Source: Ignavibacteriales bacterium (GTDB lineage Bacteria; Bacteroidota; Ignavibacteria; Ignavibacteriales; Ignavibacteriaceae). Taken from it: 64,000 nt of DNA. The position numbers and the translations under genes are program-made. The notes beneath the pieces were generated by a model, which ran no database searches, was not told the DNA's origin, and saw only the letters and a program-made list of their open reading frames with translations. The DNA is taken from NCBI GenBank assembly GCA_016707285.1, contig JADJIA010000006.1, forward strand, positions 62,001-126,000, in the 5' to 3' direction. Shown here piece by piece: positions 58,707 through 64,000 of the stretch (the first letter of the stretch is position 1; every line of letters begins with the position of its first letter).

Positions 58707-61127
58707 TCAATTATCTTTTTTTTCGAGCAAAAAATTAATAGTTTCGATCAAAACTGACTGATCAAAACTCTTTTTTAATATATATGCATTTGCCCCCGCC
58801 TTGATTCCACGCTCTTTATCTTCATCCTTTGCAAGTCCCGTTACCAGAATTACCGGCAAATTTTTTAATGAAGATGTCTCTCTTACTTTCGAAGTGAGAT
58901 CAAGACCGTTCATATTTGGCATTTCAATATCAGATACCAACAAGTCATAGTTTTTAGACATCAGCATCCTGTATGCCTCAACTCCATCCTCTGCTGTATC
59001 CACTTTAAATCCCGCAAACTCGAGAATTTCAAGAAGGAGGGTGCGTGAAGTTACCGAATCATCCACCACAAGCAGATCCACTGAGCGTTTGTTGCCAATC
59101 ATCTTCCTGTCGCTTCTGTTTACTTCCTCAATTCCAAGAAGATATGCTGCACTCAACACAGGATATAACCTGCCGTCCCCCAATACTGTTGCACCCGACC
59201 AGGTTTTTATGCCGTCTATGGGTACCTGAAAAGGCTTGATTATTATCTCCTGTTCTTCATAAATTTCATCCACAGCAAGGGCAAGCGAATTTCCTTTTGA
59301 AGTGATGAATACTGATGGGATCACTTCATCTGTAACAGGTCTGTTGTCAATCCCCAAATCACTTTTTATTATCGACAGCGGGATGATTCTCTCCTCAAGC
59401 TGGATTCCATATCCGTTCCCAAAATATTTTATCCTTGATTTAGGAATCCGGGCTATTTTTTCCACAAATTGTGATTCCAAAATAAACTTAAAATTACCGG
59501 CTTTTACGAGCACTCCTCTTGTTGAAGATATGGTAACAGGTAATTTTAAAACGACTTGCATCGACTTACCACTTTCAGACTTAAGGGAAATAGACCCCTT
59601 AAGTTTTTCAACTTTCTCTTTTACGATGCTCATCCCAAGTCCCCTGCCCGAGATGTCTGTAACCACTCCGGAAGTTGTTACTCCGGAATCAAAAATCATA
59701 TCTTCTATCTTTTGTTTTGTTTGTTCAGGAGAGTCATCTGAAAGGACTATCCCCTTTTCCAAACCTTTAAGCCGTAAGGTTTCCACATCAAGTCCCCTGC
59801 CATCGTCGGTTATGACCATTTCGATATTACCTTCGATTGGGCCGGTAATTTCAATATTTATCCTGCCGGTGGAAGGTTTACCTGCTTTTATTCTCTCCTC
59901 GGGTTTTTCAATTCCATGATCGACGCTATTCCTCACTATATGCAGAAGTGGATCTTTTAACTCTTCCAAAATTCTTCTGTCAACTTCAATATCAGCACCT
60001 GAAATAACAAGATTTACTTCTTTGTCAAGATGTTTGGCGAGATCCCTGACAGATTTTGGAAGAAAATCGAGGACAAAACTGAATGGTAACATCAGTAAAG
60101 TTTGAGCCTGATCCGATACTTCATTAATTAGTCTGTGTGAGGCCGATTTTTGTTTTTTAATTGAACTGACAACTTCATTCACATGACGAGAATTTGAATA
60201 GGAACTTTCAACAAGTGTTTTAACCGATTCGGAGATATACTTAAATTGTTCTCTCACTTCTGAAGGCAATTCTTTTGTCAGCTGTGAAAGTCTCTTCAAA
60301 CTCTCTGCAAGCCTTTCGATCCCCTTTTGTTCCGATTCCACCTGAGAATTAACTTTTCTCAGATCACTTAACAACTGATCATAATTTAATTTAATCGTTA
60401 AAAGTTCTTCAGTTCTACTCCTCAAATCATCAATTTTTGAGGTACTCACCCTTATCGTTTCAGGAGTTACCCGGAGTGGACGATGTTCCTCGTTTTTTTT
60501 TATTGGTGTTGCAGGGGCTTCAGTGGTAATAACTTCTGCTTCAGGAAAATTTACAGATTCTTTTTTAGGTACTCCGGAGTGCTCCTGATTTTTTTTGAGC
60601 TTTTTTCTGATTTTGTTAAGATTCAGATTATAGGTGGCAAATTCCTCATCCCGTTTTATTTCCTCTTCTTGTTGAACTGTTTTAACTTCGTGCTCAACAA
60701 AGTGCTTTAATGGCATTCCCTGAGCCAGAACTTTAATTTCTTCAGTTAAAAGGCGAATTGAGTCTTCACCCTCCGAGTCATCCACACCCTGTTTTTTTAG
60801 ATTCAGAAATTCTTTGGTAAGGTCTATGGCTTTAAATAAAAGATCAAAATGGTTTGGTTCCGGGTCTAACTCCTTTTTCTTAACCAAAGAAAAATAGGTT
60901 TCCATATTTTGCAGTAGAAACTCGATTTGGCTAAGCCCAACGGCTCTTGAAGCACCTTTAAGGCTATGTGCCTCTCGATATACCTCCTCGATTATTTCAG
61001 GGGCATCAACTGCGGGAGAAGCGATTTTTTCAAGTTTTAACAAACCGGCTGACATCAGGAACAGGTGTTCTTCTGCCTCCACCGAAAAGGTTTTGAATAA
61101 CCTGTCGTAAAAATTGTTATCCATCAC
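58707..61127 (-). CDS. CheA-type chemosensory histidine kinase with C-terminal receiver
   Basis: 806 residues. HPt domain with phospho-His in REAHSLKGASRAV (~53), a charged linker, a dimerisation region (about 225-330), HATPase (LLHIVRNSVDHGIEKPEER, DDGRGLDVETL, GRGLGMSIVKEKV), CheW-like domain (about 525-660) and a receiver (LLVVDDSVTSRTLLLEIL, phospho-Asp in LLVSDIEMPNMNGLDL, Lys in YILKKSFDQ). This CheA-REC layout is that of FrzE/WspE/ChpA-like systems rather than classic flagellar CheA. Its start overlaps the MCP stop by 11 bases. No separate CheY or CheB is visible. Confidence 0.94.
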   Translation of the reverse strand: MMDNNFYDRLFKTFSVEAEEHLFLMSAGLLKLEKIASPAVDAPEIIEEVYREAHSLKGASRAVGLSQIEFLLQNMETYFSLVKKKELDPEPNHFDLLFKAIDLTKEFLNLKKQGVDDSEGEDSIRLLTEEIKVLAQGMPLKHFVEHEVKTVQQEEEIKRDEEFATYNLNLNKIRKKLKKNQEHSGVPKKESVNFPEAEVITTEAPATPIKKNEEHRPLRVTPETIRVSTSKIDDLRSRTEELLTIKLNYDQLLSDLRKVNSQVESEQKGIERLAESLKRLSQLTKELPSEVREQFKYISESVKTLVESSYSNSRHVNEVVSSIKKQKSASHRLINEVSDQAQTLLMLPFSFVLDFLPKSVRDLAKHLDKEVNLVISGADIEVDRRILEELKDPLLHIVRNSVDHGIEKPEERIKAGKPSTGRINIEITGPIEGNIEMVITDDGRGLDVETLRLKGLEKGIVLSDDSPEQTKQKIEDMIFDSGVTTSGVVTDISGRGLGMSIVKEKVEKLKGSISLKSESGKSMQVVLKLPVTISSTRGVLVKAGNFKFILESQFVEKIARIPKSRIKYFGNGYGIQLEERIIPLSIIKSDLGIDNRPVTDEVIPSVFITSKGNSLALAVDEIYEEQEIIIKPFQVPIDGIKTWSGATVLGDGRLYPVLSAAYLLGIEEVNRSDRKMIGNKRSVDLLVVDDSVTSRTLLLEILEFAGFKVDTAEDGVEAYRMLMSKNYDLLVSDIEMPNMNGLDLTSKVRETSSLKNLPVILVTGLAKDEDKERGIKAGANAYILKKSFDQSVLIETINFLLEKKDN

Positions 61128-62766
61128 TCTTTATAAATTTGAATTTTTTTATCTGACTCGCAATACCATTACTCAAATTTAATAACTGGTTGGTATATGA
61201 TTCCACCTCACGCGTCGAATTGGCATTATGAGAACTTGCTGTTCTGATATTCTCCATTGCTGCTGCAATCTGATCCATCCCAATCTGTTGCTGTTGATTT
61301 GATGAGGTAATCTGAAGTGATGCATCATACGATAGTTCGATACTCTTAACCAACTCTGTGATTACTATCCCTGTCTGATTCGAGGTGGCAATTCCATCTT
61401 CAAGAGCTTTTGAGGCTTGCTCGGTTGATAACACTGCAGAATTTACAAAATTTTGAATATCCTGAAGTATAAGTCTTACCTGTGAAGTTGATTGTTTTGA
61501 CTGTTCCGACAAATTTCTGATTTCCTGGGCGACAACCGCAAATCCTTTTCCTTGCTCACCTGCCCTGGCTGCCTCAATTGAAGCGTTAACCGCAAGTAAG
61601 TTTGATTGTTCAGCTATATCGTTTACAGCTGCAATGATCTCGCCAATAAGCCTGCTTCTCTCGTTAAGTTTTAGAATGTTATCAGAAATGGAGTGCATAT
61701 GTGTACCAAACTTGGTTATAACACCAATTGTTTGTTTGGTCGATTCCTGTCCCGTCGCTGAAATATCGAAAGATTCCTGAGCTCTTTCAGCCACTTCTTT
61801 TGCCTTTTTGTTGGAGAGGTAGGATGTCTGTCTTACTTCTTCAACTGTAGCAGTTGTTTCCGTTATGGCGGCAACAGTTTCTGTTGAACTGCTTGCAAGT
61901 TCTGCTGTGTTGCTAAAAATCTTGTTTGAATAAGTGTTAAGAGTAATCACAGCTTCGTTCAGTTCCGAAGTTATTTCTTTCAGCGATGATATCATATCCG
62001 CAAATGACCTGGCGAGCACTCCAATTTCGTCTTTGCGGTTGATATGTGTTACCATCACAGTCAAATCACCGGTCGATACCAATTTTGCACTTTTGCTCAG
62101 ATCCAGCAATGGCAGGGCAAGATTTGTAGTAAGAAATGCAATTAATGCTGTTGCAAGAAGTACCAAAAAACCACCCGTTATAAACAACAGCATTCTTTTG
62201 TTGTCAATTATCTCATCAACAGCAAGGATGTTCTGCTCTGTTTTGATCTGATAAGCTGCGATAAGATTATTCACTACCAGATTTATGAGTGCAAAGCTAC
62301 TTTGTTGTGTCCTTGAAAGAGAGGTAATGATATTTTTGTCGAGTGGGGTTCCGGTTACAGCGCGGTGTAAATAATTAAGAAGCGAATCGGTAGATAATAA
62401 ATATTGATCGGCAGTTTTAGTCAAATCAGTAAGAATATTTATATCCTCAACTTTGGCAAACTTCTGTTTTATTGTATCCAATTCTTTTTCAAATTCAATC
62501 CTGATTTTATCATATTCCTTTTGCCTGCTCCATGCTTCGGCGGGAAGTGCGTTAATAACTTCCTCCTGAATCGCACCCGTTTTTTTCTGAACTGTGTTTA
62601 ATTCTGTAACAATTTTTGTGTATGAAGTAACTTTTTCAGTGGTCAATTCTTCGATACTGTCATAAGCATCAAGATTGAAGTAGATGAGAAGGAAAGAAAA
62701 GATAATTAAGCTTGAAAATGAAAAAAACAATTTCCAGCGGGTTGATATACTGTTAATCCAGTTCAT
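61117..62766 (-). CDS. methyl-accepting chemotaxis protein
   Basis: 549 residues. TM1 (LFFSFSSLIIFSFLLIYF, about 13-30), a ~155-residue periplasmic four-helix-like sensor, TM2 (LLFITGGFLVLLATALIAFL, about 190-212), HAMP and a long coiled-coil signalling domain. The hairpin tip is canonical: IAEQSNLLAVNASIEAARAGEQGKGFAVVAQEIRNLSEQS-type, binding CheW and CheA. No C-terminal NWETF-like CheR tether. The ligand is not predictable. Between cheW and cheA in the operon, so the four proteins probably form one array. Confidence 0.95.
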   Translation of the reverse strand: MNWINSISTRWKLFFSFSSLIIFSFLLIYFNLDAYDSIEELTTEKVTSYTKIVTELNTVQKKTGAIQEEVINALPAEAWSRQKEYDKIRIEFEKELDTIKQKFAKVEDINILTDLTKTADQYLLSTDSLLNYLHRAVTGTPLDKNIITSLSRTQQSSFALINLVVNNLIAAYQIKTEQNILAVDEIIDNKRMLLFITGGFLVLLATALIAFLTTNLALPLLDLSKSAKLVSTGDLTVMVTHINRKDEIGVLARSFADMISSLKEITSELNEAVITLNTYSNKIFSNTAELASSSTETVAAITETTATVEEVRQTSYLSNKKAKEVAERAQESFDISATGQESTKQTIGVITKFGTHMHSISDNILKLNERSRLIGEIIAAVNDIAEQSNLLAVNASIEAARAGEQGKGFAVVAQEIRNLSEQSKQSTSQVRLILQDIQNFVNSAVLSTEQASKALEDGIATSNQTGIVITELVKSIELSYDASLQITSSNQQQQIGMDQIAAAMENIRTASSHNANSTREVESYTNQLLNLSNGIASQIKKFKFIKSDG

Positions 62767-62785
62767 GAAAAAACCTGTTTTAAAA

Positions 62786-63292
62786 TCACAAAATTTTCAG
62801 ACTTTCGTCTTTTACTAACTTTTCAAAATTGATGCATCTGGCAGAGTCATCAAACACTCCGGTAATAATTGGCGGCAGAAGTTCATTACTGCTGTTTTCC
62901 AATAAATCAGCAACTGAACGGTTTTGAATGCCGGTTATCTCCTCACAAGAGATTGCGAATTGGACTTTCCCAAAACTGCAAACAATTATATAGTGATTTG
63001 AAGCTGAATCACCATTTTTGCCATTTAATAACTTTTCGCCGTCATAAACTCCAAGAATTGAGCCGCGAAAATTGAAGATGCCGGCTAGTTTTTTGTCAAC
63101 TCCCGGAAGAGCCGTCACCTCTTTGTAACGAACCACTTCATCAACATACTCAGATTGAATAAGAAAACTGTCTCCACCACATATAAACGATAAATATTCT
63201 CTTTTTTCGGCATGACCACTGCCGGGCTGCCTTACCAAAGCCAGTCTATCAGCTCTCTCATCAAGTATTTTTTTTATTTGGTCCGGAGTCAT
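62786..63292 (-). CDS. CheW-like coupling protein
   Basis: 168 residues from ATG 63292, one base after the cheR stop; a frame open to 63325 overlaps cheR and is disregarded. An N-terminal helix (TPDQIKKILDERADRLALV) precedes the CheW domain (EYLSFICGGDSFLIQSEYV, EVVRYKEVTALPGVDKKLAGIFNFRGSILGVYD). The ILDERADRLA helix is often seen on CheW proteins of Wsp-like or other non-flagellar clusters. It links the MCP to the CheA-type kinase. Confidence 0.9.
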   Translation of the reverse strand: MTPDQIKKILDERADRLALVRQPGSGHAEKREYLSFICGGDSFLIQSEYVDEVVRYKEVTALPGVDKKLAGIFNFRGSILGVYDGEKLLNGKNGDSASNHYIIVCSFGKVQFAISCEEITGIQNRSVADLLENSSNELLPPIITGVFDDSARCINFEKLVKDESLKIL

Positions 63293-63293
63293 A

Positions 63294-64000
63294 TTAAAAC
63301 TTGAATATATTTCTAAAACCATCAAAACTGTTGCTTTTTAATCGCTCTGATATCGCACCTTCAGCAAGTCCCGTAATTATATACCCGCCGGGATTTAGAA
63401 GTGATAAAAGATTATCGATTACTCTTTCAATTGAATTAGGATTCAGATATAAAAAAATATTTCTGCACAAAATGATATCAAATCTGATTCCGTTAAAATA
63501 ATAATCGATGTTCTGTGAGAGCAGATTATATTTCCTGAAGTAAACATTTTTCATGTATTCTTCCTTAAGCTTAAATTTCTTCTCATGAAGGTCGAAATAT
63601 CTGGTTTTGTAATCACTCGAACATGTTCTTAGTGACCACTCGGTGTACACCCCTCCCAGAGCAAGATTTATTAACCGCTGATTAATTTCCGCCCCATAGA
63701 CTGATACTTCATTATTGAAAAAATTATTCCTTAAACTGATTGAAGTGCTATAAACCTCTTCACCTGATGATGAGGCTGCACACAAAATATTCACTTTGTC
63801 GCGTATAGTCATCACAGAATCGGTCAGTTGATTCACACGCTCCAAAATTTCAGGCTCCCGGTTGAAATATGTTTCACTCACGGAGTAAAGATCGATTAAA
63901 TCTTCGTCAACAGGAGAAAAATAATCGTGGTTAACGGGTGCAGAAAAAACTTCCATAACCCCGGATTCACCATGTTTCATTATCAGCTTACCAAGAATAA
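63294..64000 (-). CDS. CheR-type MCP methyltransferase (5' end outside window)
   Basis: At least 228 residues from the Met at 63980, but the frame stays open to the window edge and the usual ~60-residue N-terminal helical domain is missing, so the gene probably starts beyond 64000. The seen part has SVSETYFNREPEILERV (CheR ETYFFR-like motif), the SAM-binding ILCAASSSGEEVYSTSISL, YGAEINQRLINLALGGVYTEWSLR, FDIILCRNIFLYLNPN and GGYIITGLAEG. It methylates MCP glutamates for adaptation. No matching CheB methylesterase is visible, though it may lie outside the window. Confidence 0.9.
   Translation of the reverse strand, partial: ILGKLIMKHGESGVMEVFSAPVNHDYFSPVDEDLIDLYSVSETYFNREPEILERVNQLTDSVMTIRDKVNILCAASSSGEEVYSTSISLRNNFFNNEVSVYGAEINQRLINLALGGVYTEWSLRTCSSDYKTRYFDLHEKKFKLKEEYMKNVYFRKYNLLSQNIDYYFNGIRFDIILCRNIFLYLNPNSIERVIDNLLSLLNPGGYIITGLAEGAISERLKSNSFDGFRNIFKF

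Noticed and set aside
59302..59919. 205-codon plus-strand ORF inside the cheA-like gene
   Set aside because: Antisense shadow; Ser/Pro-rich translation with no motif.

Overview
The window reads as chromosomal DNA from a member of the Ignavibacteria (Bacteroidota/Chlorobiota side of the FCB group). This is an inference from AT-rich DNA, eight loci carrying a type IX secretion (T9SS) sorting domain with the YPNPFNPST-type signature, many multiheme cytochromes c, Bacteroidota-associated families (DUF4296, DUF4920) and clear Shine-Dalgarno sequences. No transposase, phage gene, CRISPR array or rRNA was seen. One tRNA, tRNA-Glu(CTC), is present.

Layout. 1-4.4 kb: end of a TPR protein, then (minus strand) gap, pgk, a rhomboid protease and a DUF4296 lipoprotein. 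4.5-8.9 kb (plus): a CRP-type regulator with a CRP-like box just upstream, a PHP phosphoesterase, lumazine synthase and a large PorZ-like beta-propeller protein. 8.8-13.4 kb (minus): PepSY-type membrane protein, DUF4920 protein, a four-PAS hybrid kinase and a lipoprotein. 13.5-26.1 kb: a redox and secretion island. It holds a NapC-like 7-heme protein, a 13-heme membrane-anchored cytochrome, a 19-heme cytochrome c fused to a cytochrome b, a 9-heme cytochrome with a T9SS sorting domain, and an operon of three more T9SS cargo proteins, two of which carry an odd CVCH motif. An IMPDH/GMP-reductase-like enzyme sits inside the island. 26-29.7 kb: WYL regulator, SNase-like lipoprotein, atypical SDR and a GT2 glycosyltransferase. 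29.9-34 kb (plus): UDP-glucose dehydrogenase, UDP-glucuronate decarboxylase, peptide deformylase, Met-tRNA formyltransferase and a thioesterase. 34.2-39.3 kb (minus): acyl-CoA carboxylase beta subunit, acyl-CoA dehydrogenase, MeaB GTPase, NadD and an unknown protein. 39.4-44.1 kb: a three-gene signalling operon. 44.3-47.4 kb: PrsW-type protease and an ABC-2 exporter. 47.8-49.8 kb: two decayed T9SS cargo genes. 50.5-52.6 kb: an intact T9SS BNR-repeat protein. 52.7 kb: tRNA-Glu. 53.2-57.3 kb: RND efflux pair. 57.3-64 kb: a REC-kinase and a chemosensory operon cheR-cheW-mcp-cheA(REC).

How it fits together. The most distinctive part is the 13.5-26.1 kb island, with 48 heme-attachment motifs in four proteins. 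Quinol-linked inner-membrane modules (NapC-like and cytochrome b-like), long periplasmic heme wires and one heme protein addressed to the outside by T9SS together suggest an electron path from the quinone pool to the cell surface. That is a hypothesis from sequence, not a demonstrated system. The 47.8-49.8 kb stretch shows loss of secreted T9SS proteins through frameshifts and deletion.
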